Below are positions 23,776 to 34,890 of a DNA stretch of 64,000 bases, in pieces (the stretch's first letter is position 1; each line of letters starts with the position of its first letter). The DNA lies in NCBI RefSeq assembly GCF_010729105.1, contig NZ_AP022573.1, forward strand, positions 2,852,001 to 2,916,000, read 5' to 3'. The position numbers and the translations under genes were made by a program. This stretch comes from Mycobacterium saskatchewanense. GTDB lineage: Bacteria > Actinomycetota > Actinomycetes > Mycobacteriales > Mycobacteriaceae. A model generated the notes under the pieces. The model made no database searches. It had not been told where the DNA came from and was given only the letters and a program-made list of their open reading frames with translations.

Positions 23776-24801
23776 CTAAGACACGTTGGGGCAGTAATGC
23801 TTCGGGTCGTCCCGCTCGTGCAACGGCGGCAGGTTTCGCGCTGGCGTCTGCACCAGCGGCGCGTCATCGGGAATGCGCCCGGCGACACGGTCGACCCCGG
23901 CCCGGGCCCGCGGGTGTTTGCGGAACCTGTTGGGTACGAACGCGAAAACGAGGCGGACGACATCACCGAAGCGCCGGTGCAACCATTCGTCGCGGTCCGA
24001 CCACGAGTAACCCATCAGTTCGCGAACGGGCGGATCGTAGAGCCCCACTGTCACCCAGACGAAAAACGGAGCGAGCAGCTTCCGCTGGGCGGCCCACAAC
24101 CAGTCCGGAACCCACTGCGCGAACGGCGGTTTCGGCAGTTCGGTCAGATCGAGCACGGCCCGCGCCGCCCAGTTGTTCTCCAACACATTGCGGCACATGT
24201 GGTCCCAGTAGACCTGAAATTCCTCCCAGGACGCCGGCACCGGCCGCATGCTCATGCCGTACATCCGGTACCACTCGACATGCTCGTCGAACAGCTGGCG
24301 CTTCTGCGCCTCGGTCAGGCCGCCGCAGAACCGCTCGGCCACATGGATGGTGCCGACGAAGAAGGTGGCGTGCGCCCAGTAGAAGACGTCAGGGTTGAGA
24401 GCATGGTACCTGCGGCCCTGCTCGTCGACGCCCTTGATGGCGGTGTGGTACTCGCGGACCTCGGCACCGGTGACCGGCGCGCGGTCGCCGTCGAAGACCA
24501 CTCCCCCGATCGGGTACAGCGAGCGCAGCAGTCGCTGCCAGCGCTCGATGAAGAACGTCGAGTGGTCGATCACCGCCGCGCCCAGTTGTGGGTGCATGTT
24601 CTGCATGGAGCCGGCCCACGGGCCCTGCAGCATGCCACGCCAGTCCCCGAAATACCGCCAGGTGAGCGACTCGGGGCCAAGAGGAGCGGGCGGCGCCTCG
24701 TAGCCCAGGGGCGCCACCGGGCAACCACTGGAGACGCCGCCGGAATCGCCGGACGCTGCGCCGCTGGTCCGTGGGCACGCGGCGGACGTATCTTGAGTCA
24801 C
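23776..24801 (-). CDS. Oxygenase MpaB family protein (DUF2236)
   Basis: 341 residues corresponding in position to M. tuberculosis Rv0826. Family segments: LTWRYFGDWRGMLQGPWAGS, MQNMHPQLGAAVIDHSTFF, RWQRLLRSLYPIGGVVFDG, YHALNPDVFYWAHATFFVGT and VEWYRMYGMSMRPVP. Members such as MpaB and latex-clearing protein bind haem b through a His and oxidise hydrophobic substrates; His within DPDVFYWAHATFF is the likely region, the substrate here is unknown. It diverges from a TetR gene over a 20-bp palindrome and is probably repressed by it. No signal peptide is seen. Confidence 0.87.
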   Translation of the reverse strand: MTQDTSAACPRTSGAASGDSGGVSSGCPVAPLGYEAPPAPLGPESLTWRYFGDWRGMLQGPWAGSMQNMHPQLGAAVIDHSTFFIERWQRLLRSLYPIGGVVFDGDRAPVTGAEVREYHTAIKGVDEQGRRYHALNPDVFYWAHATFFVGTIHVAERFCGGLTEAQKRQLFDEHVEWYRMYGMSMRPVPASWEEFQVYWDHMCRNVLENNWAARAVLDLTELPKPPFAQWVPDWLWAAQRKLLAPFFVWVTVGLYDPPVRELMGYSWSDRDEWLHRRFGDVVRLVFAFVPNRFRKHPRARAGVDRVAGRIPDDAPLVQTPARNLPPLHERDDPKHYCPNVS

Positions 24802-24826
24802 TATTGAATCCCCGTACTCGACAAAT

Positions 24827-24846
24827 CTGACTACGTACGTTGTCAG
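24827..24846. promoter_or_regulatory. TetR operator between MpaB-like and TetR genes
   Basis: CTGACTACGTACGTTGTCAG, a 20-bp palindrome with 18 of 20 positions symmetric and a perfect ACGTACGT core. It lies 25 bases from the MpaB-like start (24801) and 20 bases from the TetR start (24866), so binding would block both divergent promoters. Confidence 0.65.
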
Positions 24847-24865
24847 TTTCTAGCTTAGGAGCGAT

Positions 24866-25480
24866 GTGCCGACCGGTCAACGACGGAGCCGTTGGACCGG
24901 CGTCCCCCTGGAGAGTCGCCTTGCCCTCCGTCGGGACAACCTGATCGCGGCGGGCGTACAACTGCTCGGCAACGACCGCGGCCCCGCGCTGACCGTGCGC
25001 GCGGTGTGCCGCAAAGCCGCGCTGACCGAGCGGTACTTCTACGAGAGCTTTTCGGATCGGGACGAATTCGTGCGTGCGGTCTACGACGATGTCTGCACAC
25101 GGGCGATGGATACCCTCACGCTGGCGAAAACCCCACGGGAAGCCGTCGAACAATTCGTCGAGCTCATGGTCGACGACCCCGTGCGGGGCCGCGTGCTCCT
25201 GCTGGCGCCGGCGGTGGAGCCGGTGCTGACGCGGTCGGGCGCCGAGTGGATGCCCAACTTCGTCGACCTGCTACAACGCAAGCTCTCGCGCATCGGCGAT
25301 CCAGTGCTGCAGAAAATGATCGCGACCAGTTTGGTCGGCGGCATGTCGAGCTTGTTCACCGCCTACCTCAACGGCCAACTCGGCGCGAGCCGCAAGCAAT
25401 TCATCGACTACTGCGTCGGAATGCTGTTCACCACGGCCGCCCCTTATGTCCCCTCGCCCGAGCCCGGGATAACCGAGTAG
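24866..25480 (+). CDS. TetR-family transcriptional regulator (Rv0825c-like)
   Basis: 204 residues from a GTG. DNA-binding domain: LRRDNLIAAGVQLLGNDRGP, LTVRAVCRKAALTERYFYES, FSDRDEFVRAVYDD, where YFYESF is the typical recognition-helix end. The C-terminal half (VDDPVRGRVLLLAPAVEPVL) is a TetR ligand domain. It diverges from the MpaB-like oxygenase across a palindrome and is followed by desA1 in the order known for Rv0825c. Autorepression and control of the oxygenase are inferred. Confidence 0.88.
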   Translation: MPTGQRRSRWTGVPLESRLALRRDNLIAAGVQLLGNDRGPALTVRAVCRKAALTERYFYESFSDRDEFVRAVYDDVCTRAMDTLTLAKTPREAVEQFVELMVDDPVRGRVLLLAPAVEPVLTRSGAEWMPNFVDLLQRKLSRIGDPVLQKMIATSLVGGMSSLFTAYLNGQLGASRKQFIDYCVGMLFTTAAPYVPSPEPGITE

Positions 25481-25607
25481 GGCGTTTCAGGACGTTTCAG
25501 GGCGTTTCGGGGCCGCCCATTTCGGCAAGCCGAGCATGAGGGCAGAGCTCGCCGGCGGGCCGCGAACCGCCGCCGCAAAATCGCGCCGTGCCACGCGGTG
25601 CGGAAAC

Positions 25608-25636
25608 TTGATGCTACTGGCAGGCACAGATATATT
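25608..25636 (+). promoter_or_regulatory. desA1 promoter
   Basis: -35 TTGATG (25608-25613), 17-base spacer, -10 TATATT (25631-25636), placing the transcript start near 25643 and leaving a leader of about 32 bases with GGAGGGG (25664-25670) before ATG 25675. A second pair, TTGACT/GATAAC just downstream, would leave no room for the ribosome site and is less likely. Confidence 0.6.
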
Positions 25637-25674
25637 GACTGCTACCCGCAGACACAGATAACTGGAGGGGCCCC

Positions 25675-26691
25675 ATGTCAGCCCAGCTGACCGACCTACA
25701 GCTGTTGCACGAACTTGAGCCGGTCGTCGAGAAGAACCTCAACCGGCACATCACCATGCATAAGCCCTGGAATCCGCACGACTACATCCCGTGGTCCGAC
25801 GGCAAGAACTACTACGCCCTCGGCGGCCAGGACTGGCACCCCGAGGAGAGCAAGCTGTCGGACGTCGCCCAGGTGGCGATGGTGCAGAACCTCGTCACCG
25901 AGGACAACCTTCCGTCGTACCACCGCGAGATCGCGATGAACATGGGCATGGACGGCGCCTGGGGCCAGTGGGTCAACCGGTGGACCGCCGAGGAGAACCG
26001 CCACGGCATCGCGCTGCGCGACTATCTGGTGGTGACCCGCGCGGTCGACCCCGTCGAGCTCGAAAAGCTGCGCATCGAGGTCGTCAACCGCGGCTTCAGC
26101 CCGGGGCAGAACCACCAGGGCGACTACTTTGCCAACAGCCTCACCGACTCGGTCCTCTACGTCAGCTTCCAGGAACTCGCCACCCGGATCTCGCACCGCA
26201 ACACCGGCAAGGCCTGCAATGACCCGGTCGCCGACCAGCTGATGGCGAAGATCTCGGCTGACGAAAACCTGCACATGATCTTCTACCGCGACGTCAGCGA
26301 GGCCGCGTTCGAACTCGCCCCCAACCAGGCGATGAAGTCCCTGCACCTGATCATCAGCCATTTCCAGATGCCCGGCTTCCAGGTGCCCGAGTTCCGGCGC
26401 AAGGCCGTGCTGATCGCCGTCGGGGGCGTCTACGACCCGCGCATCCACCTCGACGACGTCGTCATGCCGATCCTGAAGAAGTGGCGCATCTTCGAGCGCG
26501 AGGACTTCACCGGTGAGGGCGCCAAGCTGCGCGACGACCTCGCGTTGCTGGTCGAAGAACTCGAGCAGGCCTGCGACAAGTTCGAGGTCTCCAAGCAGCG
26601 CCAGCTCGACCGGGAGGCCCGCACCGGCAAGAAGACGACGGCCTTCGAGCTGCACAAGACCGCAGGCAAGCTGGCCATGAGTCGCCGGTAA
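25675..26691 (+). CDS. desA1: Acyl-[acyl-carrier-protein] desaturase DesA1
   Basis: 338 residues, close throughout to M. tuberculosis DesA1. Ferritin-like di-iron site is seen as TAEENRHGIALRDYL and SADENLHMIFYRDV, the two E-x2-H helices, plus earlier LVTEDNLPSYHRE. It inserts a double bond into long acyl chains, needed for mycolic acid synthesis. Soluble, no membrane segments, as expected for the plant-type ACP desaturases. The strong GGAGGGG ribosome site and a good promoter fit a highly expressed essential gene. A dus gene follows after six bases and is probably co-transcribed. Confidence 0.96.
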   Translation: MSAQLTDLQLLHELEPVVEKNLNRHITMHKPWNPHDYIPWSDGKNYYALGGQDWHPEESKLSDVAQVAMVQNLVTEDNLPSYHREIAMNMGMDGAWGQWVNRWTAEENRHGIALRDYLVVTRAVDPVELEKLRIEVVNRGFSPGQNHQGDYFANSLTDSVLYVSFQELATRISHRNTGKACNDPVADQLMAKISADENLHMIFYRDVSEAAFELAPNQAMKSLHLIISHFQMPGFQVPEFRRKAVLIAVGGVYDPRIHLDDVVMPILKKWRIFEREDFTGEGAKLRDDLALLVEELEQACDKFEVSKQRQLDREARTGKKTTAFELHKTAGKLAMSRR

Positions 26692-26697
26692 TTCGCC

Positions 26698-27831
26698 TTG
26701 CGCATCGGTTCGATCACGCTCGCCAGCCCGGTCGTGCTGGCCCCGATGGCGGGCGTAACCAACGTCGCATTCCGCACGCTGTGCCGCGAATTGGAGCAGT
26801 CCAAGGTCGGCACGGTCAGCGGTCTGTATGTCTGCGAGATGGTGACCGCACGGGCGCTCATCGAGCGCCACCCGGTCACCATGCACATGACGACGTTCGC
26901 GCCGGACGAGTCGCCGCGCTCGCTGCAGCTCTACACCGTCGATCCGGCGACCACGTACGCCGCCGCGCGGATGATTGCCGACGAGAACCTGGCGGACCAC
27001 ATCGACATGAACTTCGGCTGCCCGGTGCCCAAGGTGACCAAGCGCGGGGGCGGGGCGGCGCTGCCGTTCAAGCGGCGCCTGTTCGGGCAGATCGTTGCCG
27101 CTGCGGTCCGTGCCACCGAGGGCACCCGCATACCGGTGACCGTCAAGTTCCGCGTCGGCATCGACGACGAACACCACACCCACCTGGACGCCGGCCGCAT
27201 CGCCGAAGCCGAGGGCGCGGCCGCGGTGGCGCTGCACGCGCGCACGGCGGCGCAGCGGTACTCCGGCACCGCCGACTGGGAGCAGATCGCGCGGCTCAAG
27301 CAGGAGGTGCGCACGATTCCGGTGCTCGGGAACGGCGACATCTACGACGCCAGTGACGCGCTGGCGATGATGGCCAGCACCGGATGCGACGGCGTCGTCA
27401 TCGGGCGTGGTTGCCTCGGCCGCCCGTGGCTGTTCGCCGAGCTGTCGGCGGCGTTCACCGGTAGCCCGCCCCCCACACCGCCCACGCTCGGCGAGGTCGC
27501 CGACATCGTCCGCCGGCACGGCGAACTGCTCGTCGCGCATTTCGGCGAAGACAAGGGCATGCGCGACATTCGCAAGCACGTCGCCTGGTACCTGCACGGC
27601 TTCCCCGCCGGATCCGAGCTGCGCCGGGACCTGGCGATGGTCAAGACCCTCGATCAGCTCGACTCCCTGCTGGATCGGCTGGACCGCACCGTCGCGTTCC
27701 CCGATGCGGCGACCGGGCCGCGGGGACGGCAAGGCTCGCCGGCGCGCGTGGCCCTACCCGAGGGGTGGCTGGCTGACCCGGACGATTGCACCGTGCCGTC
27801 GGGGGCGGACGTGATGCACTCCGGCGGCTGA
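26698..27831 (+). CDS. dusB: tRNA-dihydrouridine synthase (DusB family)
   Basis: 377 residues from a TTG six bases after the desA1 stop. FMN barrel motifs: LASPVVLAPMAGVTNVAFR, GLYVCEMVTARALIE, HIDMNFGCPVPKVTKRGGGA with the catalytic Cys of NFGCP, VTVKFRVGIDDEHHTHLD, VALHARTAAQRYSGTADW, GNGDIYDASDALAMMA and GVVIGRGCLGRPWLF. It reduces uridines in tRNA D-loops with NAD(P)H. It matches the position of Rv0823c, and its coupling to desA1 is the same as in M. tuberculosis. Confidence 0.94.
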   Translation: MRIGSITLASPVVLAPMAGVTNVAFRTLCRELEQSKVGTVSGLYVCEMVTARALIERHPVTMHMTTFAPDESPRSLQLYTVDPATTYAAARMIADENLADHIDMNFGCPVPKVTKRGGGAALPFKRRLFGQIVAAAVRATEGTRIPVTVKFRVGIDDEHHTHLDAGRIAEAEGAAAVALHARTAAQRYSGTADWEQIARLKQEVRTIPVLGNGDIYDASDALAMMASTGCDGVVIGRGCLGRPWLFAELSAAFTGSPPPTPPTLGEVADIVRRHGELLVAHFGEDKGMRDIRKHVAWYLHGFPAGSELRRDLAMVKTLDQLDSLLDRLDRTVAFPDAATGPRGRQGSPARVALPEGWLADPDDCTVPSGADVMHSGG

Positions 27832-28033
27832 ACCGCAACGCTGTCGAAATCGCGTCCGCGCCGATAACTCAGTACGATGTGGGCCTTGCTGCATCGCGCT
27901 TCGATGGGGGATCCGAGCGGGCCGCCACGCGAGCGCGAAACGCCGCGCGACCCGCGGCTGGTACTGAGAGATGTGCGCGCGGACGCCCCGACGTCCGGGA
28001 ACCTTGCATGAGAGTTTCGGAGGCGGATAGGAC

Positions 28034-30157
28034 ATGGGTGACGGCGGGCACGACGCCACTCTTGACCGTCAGCGCGCATCGGGCGCCGGTAACGGCGAAG
28101 CTCCGGGCCCGCAGCCCACGGTGGCCGCTCCGTGGGAACGGTTCGCCGAGCCATCGGTCGACCACGACCTGCACCGTTGGCAGGCCGAGCCCGTCGCCGA
28201 CACCCCCGCCGGGCCGGTCGAACCCGAGGCGACCGACGCCGAGAAGGCCGGGTGTCACACCGACGGCGCGCTGACCGTCGCGGAGCTGATCGCCAAAATC
28301 GGCGCCCCTGCCCCTAAGCCCTCCGGCCATCGCCACGTGACCGCTGACGAGGACCCGGCCGCGGACGCTCCGGAGGTGCCGGTCGAGCTACAGGACACCC
28401 AGGTGATCGACGCGGTGCCCTATTCGCTGGCCGTCGTCTCGGAGCTGCCCGACCTCGGCGCGGTCAACTACCCGGGCGACGACGAGCCGGAAACCGACCA
28501 GGCCAGGCCTCGCCGGGGATTGAGGAAATGCGATCGGCGGTCGTCACCTCCGGGCGCATCCGACAGCGCCGATGCGCAGCCCGGCCACCGCCGCCGTCCC
28601 ATCCTGATCGCCGGACGGTCTCTTGCGGCCCTGTTCGCGGTCCTGGCCGTGGCCATGACGGGCGGAGCCTGGCAGTGGAGCACGTCGAAGAACGCCCGAC
28701 TCAACACGATCAGCGCGCTCGACCCGCATTCGGCCGACATCCGCGACCCGGGTGGCCAGTACGGTGACGAGGACTTTCTGATCGTCGGCATGGATTCCCG
28801 GGCCGGGGAGAACGCCAACATGGGCGCCGGGGACAGCGACGACGCCGGGGGCGCCCGGTCGGACACCGTGATGCTGGTGAACATCCCGGCAAACCGCAAA
28901 CGGGTCGTCGCGGTGTCTTTCCCGCGCGACCTGGCCATCACGCCGATCCAGTGTGAAGCGTGGAACCCCGACACCGGCAAGTACGGGCCCGTCTACGACG
29001 AGAAAAGGGGCACGTTCGGGCCGAAGATGGTCTACACGGAGACCAAGCTGAACTCGACCTTCTCCTTCGGCGGCCCGAAATGTCTGGTGAAAGAGATCCA
29101 GAAGCTGTCCGGCTTGAGCATCAACCGGTTCATCGCGGTGGACTTTGCCGGCTTCGCCCGCATGGTCGACGCACTCGGCGGCGTCGAGGTGTGCACCAAA
29201 ACCCCGCTGCACGACTATGAGCTGGGCACCGTCCTAGAACACGCGGGACGGCAGGTCCTCGACGGGCCAACGGCGCTGAACTACGTCCGTGCCCGTCAGG
29301 TCACCACGGAAACCAACGGTGATTACGGACGTATCAAGCGTCAGCAGCTGTTCCTGTCGTCGCTGTTGAGGTCCCTCATCTCCGAGGAGACCTTGTTGGA
29401 TCCCAACAAGCTGAACAACGTCGTCAACCTGTTCATCAGCGACACCTACGTGGACAACGTCAAAACCAAGGACCTGGTCGAGCTCGGGCAATCGCTGCAG
29501 GGCATGGCGGCCGGGCACATGACGTTCGTGACCGTGCCGACCGGGGTGACCGACCAGAACGGCGACGAGCCGCCGCGGATGGCCGACATGCGGGCCCTCT
29601 TCGACGCCATCATCAACGACGACCCGCTTCCCGAGGAGAACGACCAGAACGCCAAGCCGCTGGGCGGCACCAGCCCGAGCTCAGGTCCAACGAAGGCGCC
29701 CACCACCAAGGCGACGCCCAGTCCCGCTCCCGAAGCCCAGCACGAGCAGGTCACGACGACCACGCCGGGCGAGGTCACCGTGCGGGTATCCAACGCGACC
29801 GCGCAGAGCGGTCTCGCGGCCAACGCGACGAGCCAGCTCAAGCGCAACGGCTTCAACGTGATGACGCCGGACGATTACCCGAGCTCGGTGAATACGACGA
29901 CGGTCCTGTTCTCGCCGGGCAACGAGCAGGCCGCGGCCACGGTGGCGTCCTCGTTCGCCAACGCGAAGGTTCAGCGGGTGTCCGGCTACGGGCAGGTGGT
30001 CCAGGTGGTGCTCGGCCCCGACTTCAATGCGGTGGCCGCCCCCGCACCCAGCGGGTCATCGATCAGCATGCAGATCGAACGCGGCGCCGGCAGCGCCCCG
30101 GTCAAGCTCCCCGAGGACCTCACGGTCACCAATGCCGCCGACACCACCTGCGAGTAG
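28034..30157 (+). CDS. LytR-CpsA-Psr (LCP) family cell-wall ligase
   Basis: 707 residues, corresponding to Rv0822c. A long Pro/Asp-rich cytoplasmic part (1-188) precedes one membrane helix at about 190-213. The LCP domain starts at [16 protein letters not shown] (residue ~246) and has [51 protein letters not shown] and [19 protein letters not shown] with the conserved Arg residues that bind pyrophosphate lipid. A Thr/Pro linker then leads to a LytR_C domain ([20 protein letters not shown]). LCP enzymes attach arabinogalactan to peptidoglycan. ATG 28034 follows GGAGGCGGATAGGA. Confidence 0.92.
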   Translation: MGDGGHDATLDRQRASGAGNGEAPGPQPTVAAPWERFAEPSVDHDLHRWQAEPVADTPAGPVEPEATDAEKAGCHTDGALTVAELIAKIGAPAPKPSGHRHVTADEDPAADAPEVPVELQDTQVIDAVPYSLAVVSELPDLGAVNYPGDDEPETDQARPRRGLRKCDRRSSPPGASDSADAQPGHRRRPILIAGRSLAALFAVLAVAMTGGAWQWSTSKNARLNTISALDPHSADIRDPGGQYGDEDFLIVGMDSRAGENANMGAGDSDDAGGARSDTVMLVNIPANRKRVVAVSFPRDLAITPIQCEAWNPDTGKYGPVYDEKRGTFGPKMVYTETKLNSTFSFGGPKCLVKEIQKLSGLSINRFIAVDFAGFARMVDALGGVEVCTKTPLHDYELGTVLEHAGRQVLDGPTALNYVRARQVTTETNGDYGRIKRQQLFLSSLLRSLISEETLLDPNKLNNVVNLFISDTYVDNVKTKDLVELGQSLQGMAAGHMTFVTVPTGVTDQNGDEPPRMADMRALFDAIINDDPLPEENDQNAKPLGGTSPSSGPTKAPTTKATPSPAPEAQHEQVTTTTPGEVTVRVSNATAQSGLAANATSQLKRNGFNVMTPDDYPSSVNTTTVLFSPGNEQAAATVASSFANAKVQRVSGYGQVVQVVLGPDFNAVAAPAPSGSSISMQIERGAGSAPVKLPEDLTVTNAADTTCE

Positions 30158-30213
30158 CCGACTTTCGCCGCTGGACTGCCCTTTTTGGGCGCGAAGAACG
30201 TAGGCTTGGCGAT

Positions 30214-30882
30214 ATGCGGACCGCTTATCATGAGCAGCTCGACGAGTTGTCCGAGCGGCTCGGCGAGATGTGCGGGCTCGCCGGGATCGCCATGGAGCGC
30301 GCCACCCAAGCCCTGCTACAGGCCGACCTCGTGCTGGCCGAGCAGGTCATCACCGACCACGAGAAGATCGCGACACTGAGCGCCCGCGCCGAAGAGAGCG
30401 CGTTCGTGCTGCTCGCGCTGCAGGCGCCGGTCGCCGGCGACCTCAGGTCCATCGTGAGCGCCATCCAGATGGTCGCCGACATCGACCGGATGGGCGCGCT
30501 GGCGCTGCACGTCGCCAAGATCGCGCGCCGGCGGCACCCCCAACATGCGCTGCCCGAAGAGGTCAACGGCTATTTCGCCGAAATGGGCCGAGTCGCAGTC
30601 GATTTGGGAAACAGCGCGCAAGAGGTCGTACTGTCCCGCGACCCCGAGAAGGCCGCACGGATCCGCGACGAAGACGACGCCATGGACGATCTGCACCGGC
30701 ACCTGTTCTCGGTGCTGATGGACCGGGAGTGGAAGCACGGCGTTGCGGCCGCGGTCGACGTGACGCTGCTGGGCCGCTTCTACGAGCGCTTCGCCGACCA
30801 CGCCGTCGAGGTCGCGCGGCGCGTCATCTTCCAGGCGACCGGCAGCCTTCCCGAAGACGACGCCAATCCCGCGTCGCGGTAG
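30214..30882 (+). CDS. phoY2: PhoU-family phosphate-signalling protein PhoY2
   Basis: 222 residues, two tandem PhoU three-helix repeats: [20 protein letters not shown] and [20 protein letters not shown] in the first, then [20 protein letters not shown] and [20 protein letters not shown], the E-x3-D metal signature, in the second. It links the Pst transporter to the SenX3-RegX3 phosphate response. It converges on the PstB gene, the arrangement of Rv0821c and Rv0820 (phoT). ATG 30214 lies directly after GCGAT with no strong Shine-Dalgarno. Confidence 0.94.
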   Translation: MRTAYHEQLDELSERLGEMCGLAGIAMERATQALLQADLVLAEQVITDHEKIATLSARAEESAFVLLALQAPVAGDLRSIVSAIQMVADIDRMGALALHVAKIARRRHPQHALPEEVNGYFAEMGRVAVDLGNSAQEVVLSRDPEKAARIRDEDDAMDDLHRHLFSVLMDREWKHGVAAAVDVTLLGRFYERFADHAVEVARRVIFQATGSLPEDDANPASR

Positions 30883-30900
30883 CCGCTCAGCCGAAGCGGC
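30882..30900. terminator. Hairpin shared by convergent phoY2 and pstB
   Basis: GCCGCT / AGCGGC with a 7-base loop spans both stop codons of the two converging genes, which are only four bases apart. No T-run. Likely a bidirectional terminator. Confidence 0.45.
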
Positions 30901-31663
30901 CGGAGATGTAGTCCTCCGTCGCCTTCTGGCTCGGGTTGGAGAAGATCTTCTCGGTGTCGTCGAGCTCAACCAGGCGGCCGGGCTTACCCGTGGCCTCCAG
31001 GTTGAAGAATGCCGTCATATCGCTCACCCGTGCGGCCTGCTGCATGTTGTGGGTCACGATGACGATCGTGTAGTTCTGTTTGAGCTCGCTGATCAGGTCC
31101 TCGATGGCCATCGTGGAGATCGGGTCAAGCGCCGAGCATGGCTCGTCCATCAGCAACACGTCGGGTTGGACGGCGATGGCCCGCGCGATGCAGAGTCGCT
31201 GCTGCTGACCGCCCGACAGCCCGCCTCCGGGCCTGTCCAGGCGATCCTTGACCTCGTCCCACAGGTTGGCCCCGCGGAGTGACTGTTCGGTCGTCTCTGC
31301 GAGCAGCTTGCGGTTGCGGACACCTTGCAGCTTCAACCCGGCCACCACGTTGTCACCAATCGACATGGCGGGGAACGGGTTTGGCCGCTGGAACACCATC
31401 CCGATCGCGCGGCGCACCCCGACGGGGTCCACACCGGGGCCATAGATGTCCTCGTCGTCGAGCAGCACGCTGCCCTCGACCCGCGCGCCGGGGACCACCT
31501 CGTGCATCCGGTTCAGGGTGCGCAGCACGGTCGTCTTGCCGCACCCCGACGGGCCGATGAAAGCCGTCACACTGCGGGGCAGAACCGACAGCGTCACATC
31601 CGCTACGGCCTTGAACGACCCGTAGTAGATGTCGACGCTCTTGAGGTCCAACCTCTTGGCCAC
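30887..31663 (-). CDS. phoT: Phosphate ABC transporter ATP-binding protein (PhoT/PstB)
   Basis: 258 residues from a GTG at 31663 ([10 protein letters not shown]), matching the start of M. tuberculosis PhoT and preceded by AGGAG; an ATG at 31696 would add 11 unsupported residues. Walker [19 protein letters not shown]-loop [14 protein letters not shown], signature [17 protein letters not shown], Walker [15 protein letters not shown] and H-loop [13 protein letters not shown] are intact. It powers high-affinity phosphate uptake. In fast-growing mycobacteria it ends a pstS-pstC-pstA-pstB operon; here pstS is next to it but the two permease genes are absent. Confidence 0.95.
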   Translation of the reverse strand: MAKRLDLKSVDIYYGSFKAVADVTLSVLPRSVTAFIGPSGCGKTTVLRTLNRMHEVVPGARVEGSVLLDDEDIYGPGVDPVGVRRAIGMVFQRPNPFPAMSIGDNVVAGLKLQGVRNRKLLAETTEQSLRGANLWDEVKDRLDRPGGGLSGGQQQRLCIARAIAVQPDVLLMDEPCSALDPISTMAIEDLISELKQNYTIVIVTHNMQQAARVSDMTAFFNLEATGKPGRLVELDDTEKIFSNPSQKATEDYISGRFG

Positions 31664-31780
31664 TTGATGCTCCTGCCTAGTGTCGGCGCCATCCATGTCA
31701 GCGCGCCCCGATCCCGATGGTGGCGCTCACCAGGATGAGGCCTGGCGCGTCCTCTCACAACCGATGGCGCCGCGTATCGG
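31664..31780. other. Gap where pstC and pstA would be expected
   Basis: 117 bases between pstS (upstream on the minus strand) and phoT. No gene fits. A short frame reading [13 protein letters not shown] before a TGA at 31701 is hydrophobic, but too short to call a permease remnant. The phoT ribosome site lies at its end. Confidence 0.5.
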
Positions 31781-32911
31781 TCACTGCATCGCGTCGATGG
31801 CAGTGACGAGCCGCTGCTTGACATTATCTGGCAGCGGAACATAACCCGCCGACGACAGGGTGGCCTGCCCGTCGCCGGCGGCCGCGGTGAGGAACGACTT
31901 GACCGCGCCGGCGGTATCAGCGTCGTAACCCTTCGAGCAGACGATTTCGTAGCCGGCCGGGACCAACGGATAGGCGCCCGCTTCCTGACTGCTGTACATG
32001 GGGTTGAGGTCCAGCACCAGGTCGTCGCCGTCGGCGACGAACGTGGCAGCCCTGACGCCGGCGGCCGCCGTCTCATCGGTGAGCGGAATCACACCGCCGC
32101 TGGTCGCGATCCGGGCGTAGGGCACGCCGGCCTGGTCGGCCAAACCCTTCTCGACGTACCCGAGCGCACCCGGGGTGGCGCGCACGGCCGCGACGACCCC
32201 ATCCGACCCGGGCGCGCCGTCACCGACGCCGCCCAGGAAGTCGGTGCCCACCCCCTTGGCCCAGCTCTGCGGCGCCGCCGCGGTCAGATACTTCTGCACG
32301 TTGTCGGTCGTCCCCGACGAGTCTGACCGATAGATCGGCACGATCCTGGTGTCGGGCAGCGCTACGCCGGGATTGAGCGCCGCCAGGATGGAATCGTTCC
32401 AGGTCGTGATCCGGCCGGTGAGAATCCTGGCCAGGGCATCGCTGCTGACCACCAAGCCCGGGACGCCCGGCAGGTTGTAGACCAGCGCGACGGGCTCGAA
32501 CACGACGGGCAGGTCCCACGCCGGATTGCCCTCGCAGCGTTTGGCGGCCGGTCCGATCTGATCCGCCACCAGCGGCGAGTCCGACGCCGCGAAATCGACG
32601 TGGCCGGCGATGAACTGCTCACGACCGGCACCGGAGCCGGTGGCCTTGTACGAGACGCTCTTGGCCGCGCAGTACTTGCCCCACACCTGGTTGAACATGG
32701 CGAGCGCGTGCTGCTGGCCGGTCGACCCTTCGGCGGTCAGGGTGTTCTTGCCGCCGCAGGCCGGCGGCCCAACGGATCCGGGCGCGGCCGTCAGCGAGGC
32801 ACCGCGCCGGCTCCCGTCGATCCCGCACGCCACCGTCGTCCCGCCGCCGAGCGCCATCACCAACGCCAAAACCGCGGGGGCCAGCGCCCTACCCTCCCCA
32901 ACGAGTCTCAC
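31781..32911 (-). CDS. pstS: Phosphate-binding lipoprotein PstS
   Basis: 376 residues from the GTG at 32911, chosen because AGGAAG lies eight bases upstream and it gives a compact signal peptide ending in the lipobox TVAC; in-frame ATGs at 32932 and 32977 are alternatives. The mature protein shows the PstS phosphate-site pattern: LTAEGSTGQQHALAMFNQVW, YKATGSGAGREQFIAGHVDF, AASDSPL, IYRSDSSGTTDNVQKYL and ALGYVEKGLAD. It captures phosphate outside the membrane and passes it to PstC/PstA. M. tuberculosis lacks a pstS at this place, while fast growers have it next to mshD as here. Confidence 0.92.
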   Translation of the reverse strand: MRLVGEGRALAPAVLALVMALGGGTTVACGIDGSRRGASLTAAPGSVGPPACGGKNTLTAEGSTGQQHALAMFNQVWGKYCAAKSVSYKATGSGAGREQFIAGHVDFAASDSPLVADQIGPAAKRCEGNPAWDLPVVFEPVALVYNLPGVPGLVVSSDALARILTGRITTWNDSILAALNPGVALPDTRIVPIYRSDSSGTTDNVQKYLTAAAPQSWAKGVGTDFLGGVGDGAPGSDGVVAAVRATPGALGYVEKGLADQAGVPYARIATSGGVIPLTDETAAAGVRAATFVADGDDLVLDLNPMYSSQEAGAYPLVPAGYEIVCSKGYDADTAGAVKSFLTAAAGDGQATLSSAGYVPLPDNVKQRLVTAIDAMQ

Positions 32912-33019
32912 CGATCTCGCTTCCTGACACATCCCGGACGAATGCGGCGCACCGGCCACCCCGAGGGAGGTAGCCAAGTCACGGCGAAAGTATGCGCCGG
33001 CGCGCCCGGAACGGCTCGC

Positions 33020-34713
<1,694 letters not shown>

Positions 34714-34890
34714 CTAAGGCCCCTCCAGCTCGTGGGAAAGGCGTATCCCAATGGTTGACGCAATCACGCGTTAGTGGCCAGGTCATCTAACGATAACGTG
34801 TGACCAGGCCGTTGGCCCGATGTAAAGGCAAGTGTGAGCCCGGCCACGGGGTGGTCCGAGCGCAGCGACGGCAATGAGTTGCGCCACAAT

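Noticed and set aside
25635..25662. TTGACT...GATAAC as the desA1 promoter.
   Set aside because: Spacing is 16 bases and the start would fall on the ribosome site; the upstream TTGATG/TATATT pair fits better.
25696..27732. Open frame of 678 codons antisense to desA1 and dusB.
   Set aside because: No motifs; both sense genes are unmistakable, and such long antisense frames are common at this GC content.
31687..31760. Possible 3' remnant of pstA/pstC ([13 protein letters not shown] before a TGA) between pstS and phoT.
   Set aside because: Only about 13 hydrophobic residues, preceded by a stop four codons further up; too short and not clearly like a permease end.
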